DNA of 64,000 nucleotides from Mycobacterium sp. DL99 (GCF_004762045.1 NZ_SJOM01000007.1:6200198-6264197), one strand, 5' to 3'. Counted from the first letter of the stretch, positions 8,376-18,562 are shown. The notes: generated by a model not told the origin, from the letters alone. A program made the numbers and translations.

Positions 8376-9641
8376 ATGGACACCGATGTCGCGGCCGCAT
8401 CCGCCGTGGTGATGGATCGGTTGATGGCACGTCAAGTAGCGGTGAGCCATTCCGTACAACAGGCCCTGGCCAGCGACATTACGGAGTTGCGTGGCGATCC
8501 CGAGTTGGTGCAACTACTGGGATCCAGTGTCGCGGGCAATGTCGAGACCATCTTCCATGCGCTTCGCCACGACATATCGCTGGGCAACATCGAACCGCCG
8601 ACCGCCGCCCTGGAGTACGCCCGGCGCGTGGCCCAGCGCGGTGTGCCGATGGAGGCGCTGGTGCGCGCATATCGGTTGGGGCACGCCCTGGTGATCGACG
8701 CCGCGGCCGAGGAGGTCAACGCCGCCGGACTTCAGGCCCGGATCGGGTTGGCGGTGTTCGAGCGGATCACCTCGGTGTCGTTCCGCTACATCGACTGGAT
8801 CAGCCAGCAGGTGGTGGTGGTCTACGAAGCCGAACGCGACCGGTGGCTGGCCAACCGGAACAGCGCCAGGGCGCTGCGGGTGCGTGAGCTGCTCGCGACG
8901 CCACTGTCGGTCTCGGTGTCCGACCCCGATACCCTCACCGCGACGCTGCGGTACCCGATGCAGCGGACACATCTTGCCGTCGTGATGTGGTGGCCGGCCG
9001 ACTCCGAACTGGACGACGGGCTCGGCCGGCTGGAGTCAGCACTCCGGGACTCGGCAGAAGCTGTTGGGGCACAAAGTAGTCCGTTGTTCATCGCCGCTGA
9101 TCGCAACACCGGCTGGGGGTGGATACCGCTGTCGGCCTCTGCAGCGACGACCGCGGTCGAGGTTGTCCGCTCCCACATGGGCGCACGGCACACCGGCCCT
9201 GCAGCTGCGCTCGGCACACCGTTGTACGGCGTCGACGGCTTCCGCAGATCACATCGTCAGGCCATGAAAGCCCGTGGCGTCGCGCTCGCCGCCGGCACCG
9301 GCGGGGTCACCGCCGCCGGTGACCCAGGACTTGCCGCTGCGGCGCTAATCGGTGAAAACCTGGACGATGCAAAGGAATTCGTTTCCCAGACATTAGGCGC
9401 CCTGGCATCGGACACCGCCAACGACGCCCGGCTGCGGGAAACCCTGCGGGTGTACCTGCACGGCGGCGCCAGCTACAAATCGGCGGGCGAGAAACTCAAC
9501 CTGCATTTCAACTCGGTCAAGTACCGCGTCGGCCGTGCCGAGGAGCGCCGCGGCAGGCCCGTCGACGACGATCGGCTCGACGTCGAACTGGCCCTGCTGC
9601 TGTGTGAGCGGTACGGCACCGCGGTGCTGTCCGGTCCCTGA
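8376..9641 (+). CDS. PucR/CdaR family transcriptional regulator
   Basis: 421-residue regulator with the PucR layout: an N-terminal helical sensor region (about 1–170), a central CdaR GGDEF-like domain, and a C-terminal PucR helix-turn-helix at about 355–415 (GGASYKSAGEKLNLHFNSVKYRVGRAEE, then DVELALLL). Members activate or repress neighbouring catabolic genes in response to a metabolite. It diverges from the fadD–DUF3556–oxidoreductase operon, so that operon is its likely target. ATG 8376 is preceded by a palindrome and a -10-like element but no clear ribosome site. Confidence 0.85.
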   Translation: MDTDVAAASAVVMDRLMARQVAVSHSVQQALASDITELRGDPELVQLLGSSVAGNVETIFHALRHDISLGNIEPPTAALEYARRVAQRGVPMEALVRAYRLGHALVIDAAAEEVNAAGLQARIGLAVFERITSVSFRYIDWISQQVVVVYEAERDRWLANRNSARALRVRELLATPLSVSVSDPDTLTATLRYPMQRTHLAVVMWWPADSELDDGLGRLESALRDSAEAVGAQSSPLFIAADRNTGWGWIPLSASAATTAVEVVRSHMGARHTGPAAALGTPLYGVDGFRRSHRQAMKARGVALAAGTGGVTAAGDPGLAAAALIGENLDDAKEFVSQTLGALASDTANDARLRETLRVYLHGGASYKSAGEKLNLHFNSVKYRVGRAEERRGRPVDDDRLDVELALLLCERYGTAVLSGP

Positions 9642-9654
9642 CCCTAGCTGACGA

Positions 9655-11208
9655 TCAGATCGGGGTCAGACCGTGCTTACGCTGGACCTTGGGCATGTTC
9701 TGCTTGTCCCGCAGCAGGTGCAGGGACTTACGCAGGAGCAGCCGGGTCTCGTGCGGCTGGATCACGCCGTCGATGTAACCGCGCTCGGCCGCGATCCACG
9801 GCGTGGCCAGGTTGAGGTTGTAGCCCTCGATGAAGTCGGCGCGGATCTTCTGCACCTCAGGCGCGGTCGGATCCGGGAACCGCTTCACCAACAGCTGCGC
9901 CGCACCCTCGGCACCGATCACCGCGATACGCGCAGTCGGCCAGGCGAAGTTCAGGTCGGCCGACAGCTGCTTGGAACCCATCACCGCATACCCGCCGCCG
10001 TAGGCCTTGCGGACGATGATGGTCACCTTCGGCACATCGGCCTCGACGATCGCGTTGAAGAACCGGCCGCCGCGCTTGATGATCCCCTTCTCCTCCTCGG
10101 CGAAACCCGGCATGGCGCCGGGGGTGTCCACGACGAAAACCAAAGGCAGGTTGAAGGAGTCGCAGAACCGGATGAAGCTGGCGGCCTTGTCGGAGGCATC
10201 GGTGTCCACCACGCCGGACAGGTGCATGGGCTGATTGGCGATCACACCGACCGGGCGGCCGTCCACCCGGGCGAACGCGGTGATCATGGCCGGGCCACGC
10301 TGCTCAGCGATCTCGAAGATGTCACCGTCGTCGAAGATCCGCAGCAGGATCTCGTGCATGTCGTAGGACGTGTTGTCGGCATCCGGGACGATCGCGTCCA
10401 ACTCCAGATCGTGCGGGGTGATCTCGGGTTCCAGACCCGGATTCACGATCGGCGCGTCGTCGAAGTGGTTGGCGGGCAGGAACGAAAGGTAGTCGCGGAC
10501 GTACTGGAACGCCGCCGCCTCGTCCTCGACAACCTTGTGGATGTTGCCGCGCTGGGCCTGTACGTCGGCGCCGCCGAGTTCGTCGAACGTCACGTCCTCG
10601 CCGGTGACGTCCTTGATCACGTCCGGTCCGGTGATGAACATGTAGCCCTGATCGCGCACCGCCACCAGCAGATCGGTCTGGATCGGCGAGTACACCGCGC
10701 CGCCGGCGCATTTACCCAGGATGATCGAGATCTCCGGGACCAGGCCGCGCAGCATTTCGTGTCTGCGGCCCAGCTCGGCGTACCAGGCCAGCGAGGTCAC
10801 CGCGTCCTGGATGCGGGCGCCGGCCGAGTCGTTGATACCGATGATCGGGCAGCCGACCATGGCCACCCACTCCATCAGCTTGGCCACCTTGCGGCCGAAC
10901 ATCTCACCGACCGAACCCTGGAACACCGTCTGGTCGTGGCTGAACACACCGACCGGGCGGCCGTTGATGGTCCCGTGGCCGGTGACGACGCCGTCGCCGT
11001 AGAGCGCGTTGGGGTCACCCGGAGTGCGCGCCAACGCACCGATCTCGAGGAAGCTGCCCGGATCGACCAGGGCGTGAATCCTGGCCCGTGCGGACGGAAT
11101 TCCCTTCTTGTCCCGGCGGGCCTTGGCCTTCTCGTCGCCCGGATCGGCAGCCTGTTGCAGCTTCTCGCGGAGCTCGGCAAGCAGTTCAGCCGTGGTCTTG
11201 TTGGTCAC
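9655..11208 (-). CDS. accD4: Acyl-CoA carboxylase beta subunit AccD4
   Basis: 517-residue carboxyltransferase subunit. With AccA3 (and AccD5 and AccE5 in some models) it makes the carboxy-acyl-CoA extender, the α branch of mycolic acid, for Pks13. Crotonase-fold N- and C-domains are visible: acyl-CoA site region MVGCPIIGINDSAGARIQ and GKCAGGAVYSP in the first half, VVDTPGAMPGF and KAYGGGYAVMGSK in the second. The start is GTG 11208, overlapping the pks13 stop by four bases (GTGA), which implies translational coupling. Order fadD32-pks13-accD4 is that of M. tuberculosis Rv3801c–Rv3799c, so the symbol is secure. Confidence 0.95.
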   Translation of the reverse strand: MTNKTTAELLAELREKLQQAADPGDEKAKARRDKKGIPSARARIHALVDPGSFLEIGALARTPGDPNALYGDGVVTGHGTINGRPVGVFSHDQTVFQGSVGEMFGRKVAKLMEWVAMVGCPIIGINDSAGARIQDAVTSLAWYAELGRRHEMLRGLVPEISIILGKCAGGAVYSPIQTDLLVAVRDQGYMFITGPDVIKDVTGEDVTFDELGGADVQAQRGNIHKVVEDEAAAFQYVRDYLSFLPANHFDDAPIVNPGLEPEITPHDLELDAIVPDADNTSYDMHEILLRIFDDGDIFEIAEQRGPAMITAFARVDGRPVGVIANQPMHLSGVVDTDASDKAASFIRFCDSFNLPLVFVVDTPGAMPGFAEEEKGIIKRGGRFFNAIVEADVPKVTIIVRKAYGGGYAVMGSKQLSADLNFAWPTARIAVIGAEGAAQLLVKRFPDPTAPEVQKIRADFIEGYNLNLATPWIAAERGYIDGVIQPHETRLLLRKSLHLLRDKQNMPKVQRKHGLTPI

Positions 11209-14200
11209 TTGCTCTCGCTCTCCGCTTCGATACGGTTGATCGCCTCGCTCATGTGAGCACCGACTTTGGCAATGTACGGCTCGTCGATGGCCTGGATGTG
11301 CTCGCCCCCGATGGGCACCACCTCGAGATCCTTGACGTACTCCCCCCAGCCGCCGTCGGGCTTGCGGGTCGCGTACGCGGGCTCGAAGACGATGGCGTCA
11401 TCGTGGTAGCGGTCGGCCAGGTACAGCGTGACGTGGCCGTCGTAGGACTGGACCTCGATGGTGGCCAGGGCACGCTGATCCAAATACGACGTGCGCTGAT
11501 GCTCGATGATCCCGCCCGGGATCTGCACACCGCTGTCCTTGATCGCGTCCAGAACGAACTTCACCTGGCCCTCGTCGTCGAGCTGCTCCAGCTCCTCGTA
11601 CGGGATCGCCGGGATCTCGACATTGAACGTGCGCTGGGCGAACAGGGCGTAGCGATCCCAACGGGCCCGCATCCCCTCCTTGCTCTGGTCGATCGGCTCG
11701 CCCGGAAGCGCGAGGTCGATCAGCCCGACGAACCGGACATCGGCACCTGCCTGCTTCAGGCCGATCGCGCACGCGTAGGCCAGCGCCCCGCCCAGCGACC
11801 AGCCGGCCAGGATGAACGGCCCCTTGTGCATCTCCAGCAGCTTGGGCACGTACTCGGCGGCACGCTCCTCGATCGCGCCCTCGACGCGCTCGATGCCGTA
11901 CACCGGGGTGTCGGCCGGAAGCCGCTTCATCAGCGGCTCGTAGACGACGGTCGATCCGCCGGCCGGGTGGAACACGAACAGCGGCACGTGCGAGGTGCCC
12001 TCTTTGCCCGGTCGCAGAGTGCGGACGAATCCGTCGACAACACCTTCTTCGAGCTGATCACGCACGATCGTCGACAGCTCTTCGATGGTCTTCGCCGAGC
12101 GCACCTGCTCGACCGTCACTGTGCCCTCGGCACGCTCCGAGAGCCGCTCGGACAGCTTCGTCGCGGTCTCTACATCGACGAAGGGCAGCTCGTTGAAGAT
12201 GCCGACCGGCGACTTGCCGGTGACGATCGCCCACGTGGCGAAGGTGACGCGCTCAGCTGCGTCACGCGGCGGCACGTCGGCGCCCAGCGCCTCGGTGACC
12301 GCTTCCTGGGTGAGCACCTTGGCCGCGGCCGCGGCCGCGGTGGCCTTGCTCGGTCCGGACGGATCCGACGGCGGAGCCGGGATCGACGGGCCCGACGGGT
12401 CACTCGGCGGGGCCGGAATGTCCAGTGCGGGTGCGGCTTCGGCAGCTTCAGCGCTGTCGTCGGAGTCCGTCTCCGCCAACGGGTGTCCGGCCTCGGCCAG
12501 CTTGGCCTCGAGCTCGGCGACCGTGGAGGCACCGCCCAGGAGTTCGGACTGCTCGGCGGCGATCTCGTCGGCCGTCTTGCCCTTCTGGGATTCGGCGATC
12601 TGATCGACCTCGTCGCGGTGCTCGATCGCGTACTTGATGAGCTCCTCGACGTTGTACAGGTTGGCGTCGCGCACCGCGGTCAGCTGGATCGGCGGCAGGT
12701 CGAAGTCGTACTCGACCCGGTTCTTGATCCGCACCGCCATCAGGGAATCCAGGCCCAGCTCGATCAGCGGCACCTCCCACGGCAGGTCCTCGGGCTCGTA
12801 GCCCATGGCACCGCCGACGATGGTGCCGAGTCGCTGTGCGATGGTCTCGCCCGAATCCGGTGACCACTTGGCAAAGCCCGCACCGAGATTGGCGCCCTTG
12901 GTCAGGTTGTCGGACAGAATCGCCGCATCGTCCTCGACCTCGGGCTCAGCCACCGCTTCTGGGGTAGCCGAAACCTGCTCGGCGACAACACCGGCGCCCA
13001 CGGCGGTCGGCAGCGCTGCCGCGGCGCCGCCACGGGTCACGATCGCGTCGTAGACCAACGTGAACGATTCGTCGATGCGCGCGTGCACCTGCACCGAGGC
13101 GCCGCCCGGGTGCCGGGTCAGCGTGGTGACCAGGCGGGAGCCCTCGGCGGGCACCGCACGCTGCTCGGAAGCGGTCAGCTTGGCGTCCGGAAGCACCTGC
13201 GCGGCAGCCGCTTTCACCAGTGCGGCGAGGTCGGCGGTGCCCTTCGACACGAACTCCCAGACGTGCTTGCCGTCGGGTGTCGCGACGTGGTTGCCGGGCA
13301 TCACTGCCGAGCTGTCCGCGGTGAACTGCGCGTCCAGCCAGTGCTGCTTGCGCTTGAACCGGGTGGGCGGGATGTTGGCGAAGTCCAGGGCACCGGCCAA
13401 ACCGGTGGACTTGCGCGGGAACAGGGTCCGGAAGTCCAGCTCATGGCCGTGCACGAACAGGTGGGCCATGGCGGTGACCATCGACTCGACCTCGTCCTGC
13501 TTACGGGCCAGGGTCGCCACCAACTGCGCGTCGTGCAAGCCGGCCGATGCGGTGGTCAGCCCAACCTGCATGAGGGCCACCGGGTTCGGCGCCAGCTCAA
13601 GGAACGTGGTGTGACCGTTGTCCACCGCGTTGCGGATGCCGTGGGTGAAGTAGACGCTGTGCCGCAGGCCCTTCTTCCAGTAGTCCACGTCGTGGATCGG
13701 CTCGGCGCCGGCCCGGATGAACTTGCCCTCGTGCACGGTCGAGAAGTAGCCCGTGGTCAGCGGATGCGGTTCGATACCTTGGATTTCGGCGGAAAGTTCA
13801 CCGAGCAGCGGGTCCATCTGCTGGGTGTGACTGGCGCCCTTGGTCTGGAGCTTGCGGGCGAACTTGCCTTCCGATTCGGCCCGGGCGATGATCGCGTCGA
13901 TCTGCTCCGGCGGGCCGCCGATGACGGTCTGGGTCGGGGCGGCGTAGACACACACCTCCAGGCCCGGGTAATCGGCGAAGACGGTCTTGATCTCGTCAGC
14001 CGAGTACTCGACGAGCGCCATCAGCCGGATGTACTCGCCGAACAGCATCGCCTCGCCCTCACCCATCAGGTGCGCACGCGAGCAGATGGTCCGGGTGGCG
14101 TCGGCCAGTGACAGGCCGCCCGCGAAGTACGCGGCGGCCGCTTCACCGAGCGACTGTCCCACCACCGCACCGGGTTTCGCTCCGTGAGCCTTGAGGAACT

Positions 14201-16610
14201 CACCGAGCGCGATCTGGAGGGCGAAGATCACCGTCTGGACCACTTCGATGGGGTATTCGCAGGTCTCATTGGTGTAGTCGATCGCATCATCGAGAATCAG
14301 CTCGACGATCGAGTACCCGCGCTCATCCTGGATGTGAGCGTCGACCTTGTTGATCCACTCGGCGAAGACCGGCTCCCGCAGGTACAGGCTCTTGCCCATC
14401 TTGCGGTGCTGCGCACCGAAACCGGCGAGCACCCACACCGGCCCGTTGGTCACCGGGCCGTCGGCCGAGATCACAGTCGGATGCTGCTTGCCCTCGGCGA
14501 TCGCCCGCAGGCCCTTGATCGCCTCGTCGTGGTCATGGGCCAGCACCACGGCGCGGGAACGGCCGTGGCTGCGGCGTGACAGCGAGCGTCCGATGGACTC
14601 GAGCGTCGACGCGCGGCCTTCTTCGCTGTCGATCCAGTCCGCCAGCTCAGCCGCGGCAACCTTCTTGCGTGAGCTCAGGAACGCCGAAACAGCAAGCGGG
14701 ACAACCTTCTTGGTGGGCTCGGCAGCTTCCGCCGCCGCCAGCTCCGCACGGGCCGCATCCAGCAGGCGCAGCGCCTCGTCGGTCAGGCCGGGCAGCTCAT
14801 GGGCTACCTCGTCGTAGGCCGGGTATTCGTCGACCTCGGGCTCATCGTGGATGAACTCGCCGTACTCGTCCATCCGCACGCCACCGACGTGCACGGCGTT
14901 GGCGTCATCAGCAGCCGACTTGTCCTCGACCGCTTCGGGTTCCGGCTGCGGCTCGACCAGATCCGACGGCAGCACCTCGCGCAGCACCAGGTGGGCGTTG
15001 GCGCCACCGAAGCCGAAGCCCGAGACACCGGTGATGGCATGCCCGCTGTAGCGCGGCCACTCCGAGACGGTGTCGTTGACCTTGAGGTGTTCCTTGTCGA
15101 AGTCGATGTACGGGTTGGGGCCCGCGTAGTTGATCGACGGGGGCAGCTTGTCGTGCTGCAGCGAGAGGGTCATCTTCGCCAGGCTGGCCGCGCCGGCAGC
15201 CGACTCCAGGTGCCCCACATTGGATTTCACGGCACCCAGCAGGGCGGGCTTGTCGGCGTCGCGACCGCGGCCGACCACCCGGCCCAGTGCGTCGGCCTCG
15301 ATCGGGTCACCCAGGATGGTGCCGGTGCCGTGCGCCTCGATGTAGTCGACGTCGCGCGGGTTGATCCCGGCGTCCTTGTAGGCCTTGCGCAGCACGTCTT
15401 CCTGCGCGTCCGGGTTCGGCGCGAGCATGCCGTTGGACCGGCCGTCATGGTTGACCGCGCTGCCGGCGATCACGGCGAGGATGGTGTCTCCGTCGCGGCG
15501 GGCATCGGAAACCCGCTTGAACACCAGCATGCCGCCGCCCTCGGAGCGGGCATATCCGTTGGCGTCGGAGGAGAACGACTTGATCCGGCCGTCCGGGGCC
15601 AGCACTCCGCCGACCTCGTCGAAACCGATCGTGACGATCGGGGTGATCATGGCGTTGACCCCGCCGACGATGGCCACGTCGGCCTCGCCGGAGCGCAGCG
15701 CCTGCACACCCTGGTGCGCGGCGACCAGCGAGCTGGAGCAGGCGGTGTCGACCGATACCGACGGTCCGCGGAAATCGTAGAAGTAGGACACCCGGTTGGC
15801 GATGATCGAGGTCGCGGTACCGGTGATCGCGTAGGGGTGCGCGGCCGTGGGGTCCATCAGGGCGAGGAACTGGTAGTCGTTGTTGGAACTACCCACGTAC
15901 ACAGCCACATTGGTACCGCGCAGGCTCGACGCCGGGATGCGGGCATGCTCGAGGGCCTGCCAGGTCAGTTCGAGCGCCATCCGCTGCTGCGGATCGATGT
16001 TGTCGGCCTCCATCTTCGACAGCGCGAAGAACTCGGAGTCGAAACCCTTGATATCCGAGAGATAGCCGCCGCGAATGCTGGCCTTGCCGACGCGTTCGGC
16101 GATCCGCGGCTCGGCGAGGAATTCCTCCCAGCGGCCCTCGGGCAGGTCCGTGATGGCGTCGCGGCCTTCCAGCAGCGCCTCCCACATCTCCTCAGGGGAA
16201 TTCATGTCCCCCGGGAAGCGGGTGGCGACGCCGACAATCGCGATGTCCTCGACATCGGCGTCGCGCGACCAGTCCGCGTCATCGGTGTTCTCGGGCTCGG
16301 GCTCGCCCTCGATGATCACGGTGGCCAGCGACTCGATGGTCGGGTGCCGGAAGAGCACCGTGGCCGTCAGGGTGACGCCGGTGAGGTCCTCGATGTCGCT
16401 TGCCATGGCCACCGCGTCGCGCGAGGACAGGCCCAGCTCGATCAGCGGCGTGGTCTCATCGATCGCGTCGGCCGACTGACTCGTGGCGGTGGCCACCGCC
16501 TTGCGCAGCCACTCACGCATCTCCGCGACGGTCAGGTCGGGGCGCGACGCCGGTGCCCCGGCGGGCTCGGTGCCCTCTGGAAGATTCGAATTGCTTTGTG
16601 TTTCATCCAT
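11205..16610 (-). CDS. pks13: Polyketide synthase Pks13 (mycolic acid condensase)
   Basis: Performs the final Claisen condensation of a meromycoloyl chain with a carboxyacyl chain to give the α-alkyl β-ketoester precursor of mycolic acids, and transfers it to trehalose. 1801 residues from ATG 16610. Domains in order: ACP (Ser63 in ELGLSS), KS (Cys291 in DTACSSS, His427, His467), AT (Ser820 in GQSLGE), ACP (Ser1289 in LGLDS), thioesterase (Ser1605 in GWSLGG, Asp1632, His1771). The Ser–Asp–His spacings match the known Pks13 thioesterase. An Ala/Pro-rich linker before the TE contains a duplicated IPAPPSDPSGPS unit. An in-frame GTG at 16649 and ATG at 16628 are alternative starts; 16610 is preferred for its AGGTGA ribosome site and similarity to the M. 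tuberculosis N-terminus. Confidence 0.96.
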   Translation of the reverse strand: MDETQSNSNLPEGTEPAGAPASRPDLTVAEMREWLRKAVATATSQSADAIDETTPLIELGLSSRDAVAMASDIEDLTGVTLTATVLFRHPTIESLATVIIEGEPEPENTDDADWSRDADVEDIAIVGVATRFPGDMNSPEEMWEALLEGRDAITDLPEGRWEEFLAEPRIAERVGKASIRGGYLSDIKGFDSEFFALSKMEADNIDPQQRMALELTWQALEHARIPASSLRGTNVAVYVGSSNNDYQFLALMDPTAAHPYAITGTATSIIANRVSYFYDFRGPSVSVDTACSSSLVAAHQGVQALRSGEADVAIVGGVNAMITPIVTIGFDEVGGVLAPDGRIKSFSSDANGYARSEGGGMLVFKRVSDARRDGDTILAVIAGSAVNHDGRSNGMLAPNPDAQEDVLRKAYKDAGINPRDVDYIEAHGTGTILGDPIEADALGRVVGRGRDADKPALLGAVKSNVGHLESAAGAASLAKMTLSLQHDKLPPSINYAGPNPYIDFDKEHLKVNDTVSEWPRYSGHAITGVSGFGFGGANAHLVLREVLPSDLVEPQPEPEAVEDKSAADDANAVHVGGVRMDEYGEFIHDEPEVDEYPAYDEVAHELPGLTDEALRLLDAARAELAAAEAAEPTKKVVPLAVSAFLSSRKKVAAAELADWIDSEEGRASTLESIGRSLSRRSHGRSRAVVLAHDHDEAIKGLRAIAEGKQHPTVISADGPVTNGPVWVLAGFGAQHRKMGKSLYLREPVFAEWINKVDAHIQDERGYSIVELILDDAIDYTNETCEYPIEVVQTVIFALQIALGEFLKAHGAKPGAVVGQSLGEAAAAYFAGGLSLADATRTICSRAHLMGEGEAMLFGEYIRLMALVEYSADEIKTVFADYPGLEVCVYAAPTQTVIGGPPEQIDAIIARAESEGKFARKLQTKGASHTQQMDPLLGELSAEIQGIEPHPLTTGYFSTVHEGKFIRAGAEPIHDVDYWKKGLRHSVYFTHGIRNAVDNGHTTFLELAPNPVALMQVGLTTASAGLHDAQLVATLARKQDEVESMVTAMAHLFVHGHELDFRTLFPRKSTGLAGALDFANIPPTRFKRKQHWLDAQFTADSSAVMPGNHVATPDGKHVWEFVSKGTADLAALVKAAAAQVLPDAKLTASEQRAVPAEGSRLVTTLTRHPGGASVQVHARIDESFTLVYDAIVTRGGAAAALPTAVGAGVVAEQVSATPEAVAEPEVEDDAAILSDNLTKGANLGAGFAKWSPDSGETIAQRLGTIVGGAMGYEPEDLPWEVPLIELGLDSLMAVRIKNRVEYDFDLPPIQLTAVRDANLYNVEELIKYAIEHRDEVDQIAESQKGKTADEIAAEQSELLGGASTVAELEAKLAEAGHPLAETDSDDSAEAAEAAPALDIPAPPSDPSGPSIPAPPSDPSGPSKATAAAAAAKVLTQEAVTEALGADVPPRDAAERVTFATWAIVTGKSPVGIFNELPFVDVETATKLSERLSERAEGTVTVEQVRSAKTIEELSTIVRDQLEEGVVDGFVRTLRPGKEGTSHVPLFVFHPAGGSTVVYEPLMKRLPADTPVYGIERVEGAIEERAAEYVPKLLEMHKGPFILAGWSLGGALAYACAIGLKQAGADVRFVGLIDLALPGEPIDQSKEGMRARWDRYALFAQRTFNVEIPAIPYEELEQLDDEGQVKFVLDAIKDSGVQIPGGIIEHQRTSYLDQRALATIEVQSYDGHVTLYLADRYHDDAIVFEPAYATRKPDGGWGEYVKDLEVVPIGGEHIQAIDEPYIAKVGAHMSEAINRIEAESESK
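12345..12421 (-). repeat. Tandem 36-bp repeat in the pks13 linker
   Basis: Two copies of a 36-bp unit encode IPAPPSDPSGPS twice in succession, inside the flexible linker between the second ACP and the thioesterase of Pks13. An Ala run (encoded around 12322–12345) follows. It is in frame and probably only lengthens the tether. Confidence 0.7.
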
Positions 16611-16672
16611 ATTCAGGTCACCTTGCATCAGAACGGGCTGGTCGGCCACGTGTCGTTGGCTTAGAGGTTCGG

Positions 16673-18562
16673 TTAGTCCGTCTCGTCGGGGAACGCGTTC
16701 GCGATCTTCCCGGTGCGCAGGCTGCCGTCCAGATATGCGGAGCGGCAGGCCCGGCGGCCGATCTTGCCGCTGGAGGTACGCGGGATGGCGCCCGCCGCGG
16801 TCAGCAGCACGTCGCGCACGGTGACGCCGTGGCGCACGGCGATCGCCGCGCGGATGTCGTCGGTGATCGGGCCGACTTCGAGCTTGTGAGAGCCGGGCGC
16901 CCGCTCGGCGACGATGACCAGCTGCTCGGAGCTGTCGTCGGCATCGCGGTGCAGCCCCGCGTGCGCGTTCTCGAACACCTCGTCGGGCAGCTGGTTGGCC
17001 GGCACCGAGAAGGCCGCGACATACCCGGTGCGCAGCGCCTTGCTGGCCTCCTGCGCCGAGTACTCCAGGTCCTGCGGGTAGTGGTTGCGGCCGTCGATGA
17101 TCACCAGATCCTTCACGCGGCCGGTGATGTAGAGGTCACCGTCGTAGAAGGCACCGAAATCGCCGGTGCGGACCCAGGTGGCGTCGTCTTCAGCACCCTC
17201 GGCGTGTGACGGGCTGGTCCGCGATTTGAGGGTGTTCTGGAAAACCTCGATCGATTCTTCGGGCTTGCCCCAATACCCGGTGCCCATGTTCTGGCCGCTC
17301 ATCCAGATCTCGCCGACCTGTCCGTCGGGCAGCTCCGTCGCGCTCTCGGCGTCCACGATGACGGCCCACTCCGAGACGCCGACCCTGCCGGCCGATGCCT
17401 GGGCAACCGCCTTGATCGAATCGCCGTCCACCTCGACGATGCGGCCGCTGTTGAGCTCGTCGCGGTCGACGGAGATGATCTTCGGCTCTTCGGCGGCCGG
17501 TGTGGTCGACACCATCAACGTTGCCTCGGCCAGACCGTAGGACGGTTTGATGGCCTTGGCCGGGAAGCCGAACGGGCTGAACGCCTCGTTGAACCGGCGC
17601 ACCGTGGCCGCCGAGATCGGCTCGCTGCCGTTGAGCACAGCCTTCACATTGGACAGGTCGAGCGGCGCGCCATCCTTGGGGACACCGCGGGCCGCGGCGT
17701 GGTCGAACGCGAAGTTCGGGGCCACCGAGATGACACCGCCGGTGTCGCCTTCCTTGCGGGCCATCTCCCGGATCCAGCGCTCGGGCCGGCGCACGAAGGC
17801 GGCCGGGGTCATGAAGGTGAAGTAGTGGCCGATCATCGGGGCGATCAGCCCGGTGACCAGACCCATGTCGTGGAAGAACGGCAGCCAGGACAGGCCGCGA
17901 TCGCCCTCCTCGCCTTCGAGCGCCTCGACGATCTGCACCACGTTGGTGGCCATGTTCAGATGGGTGATCTGCACGCCGGTCGGGATCCGGGTCGATCCGG
18001 AGGTGTACTGGAGGTAGGCGATGGTGCTCTCGTCGACGTCCTTGAAGTGGACCCAGGTGGCGGCGACGTCATCGGGCACGGCGTCGACGGCGATGACCCG
18101 GGGACGCTGGTTGGCCGGCCGGCTGCGGAAGAACTTGCGGACGCCCTCGGCGGCATCGGTGGTGGTCAGGATCGCCGACGGGTGGCAGTCGTCCAGCACC
18201 GCATGTAGGCGGCCGACGTGTCCGGGCTCGGACGGGTCGAACAGCGGCACCGCGACGCGGCCGGCGTAGAGCGCGCCGAAGAAGGCGACGAGGTAGTCGA
18301 GATTCTGCGGGCACAGAATGGCGACGCGGTCACCGGGCTGGGTGACCTGCTGAAGCCGGGCGGCCACTGCCTTGTTCCGGGCGCTGAACTGGGCCCAGGT
18401 CAGGTCGCGGGCGACGCCGTCACGTTCGGTCGAGAAGTCCAGGAAGCGGTATGCCAGCTTGTCAGCACGAACCCTGGCCCAACGCTCGACGTGCTCGACG
18501 ATGCTGGCGCCGTCAGGGAACTTGATCTGACCGTCCTTGATGAACGGATTGATGAACGGCAT
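16673..18562 (-). CDS. fadD32: Long-chain fatty-acid–AMP ligase FadD32
   Basis: 629-residue enzyme that activates the very long meromycolic acid as an acyl-adenylate and loads it onto the N-terminal ACP of Pks13. Adenylation motif YTSGSTRIPTG at residues 186–196, a central YGLAEATL motif, then WVRTGDFGAFYDGDLYITGR and a C-terminal Lys in PRTSSGKIGRRACR. Length and the FAAL-type insertion match the FadD32 family. ATG 18562 has a clear ribosome site (AGGAGAG). It is first in the fadD32-pks13-accD4 operon; its promoter must lie in the 254-bp gap behind it. Confidence 0.95.
   Translation of the reverse strand: MPFINPFIKDGQIKFPDGASIVEHVERWARVRADKLAYRFLDFSTERDGVARDLTWAQFSARNKAVAARLQQVTQPGDRVAILCPQNLDYLVAFFGALYAGRVAVPLFDPSEPGHVGRLHAVLDDCHPSAILTTTDAAEGVRKFFRSRPANQRPRVIAVDAVPDDVAATWVHFKDVDESTIAYLQYTSGSTRIPTGVQITHLNMATNVVQIVEALEGEEGDRGLSWLPFFHDMGLVTGLIAPMIGHYFTFMTPAAFVRRPERWIREMARKEGDTGGVISVAPNFAFDHAAARGVPKDGAPLDLSNVKAVLNGSEPISAATVRRFNEAFSPFGFPAKAIKPSYGLAEATLMVSTTPAAEEPKIISVDRDELNSGRIVEVDGDSIKAVAQASAGRVGVSEWAVIVDAESATELPDGQVGEIWMSGQNMGTGYWGKPEESIEVFQNTLKSRTSPSHAEGAEDDATWVRTGDFGAFYDGDLYITGRVKDLVIIDGRNHYPQDLEYSAQEASKALRTGYVAAFSVPANQLPDEVFENAHAGLHRDADDSSEQLVIVAERAPGSHKLEVGPITDDIRAAIAVRHGVTVRDVLLTAAGAIPRTSSGKIGRRACRSAYLDGSLRTGKIANAFPDETD

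Noticed and set aside
9673..11256. 527-codon + strand frame opposite accD4
   Set aside because: Same shadow composition, no family features, no ribosome site; crosses the accD4/pks13 junction.
14799..16664. 621-codon open frame on the + strand opposite pks13
   Set aside because: High-GC codon bias opens frames antisense to real genes; the protein is low-complexity Arg/Gly/Val/His with no domain, while the minus strand encodes conserved Pks13 domains.
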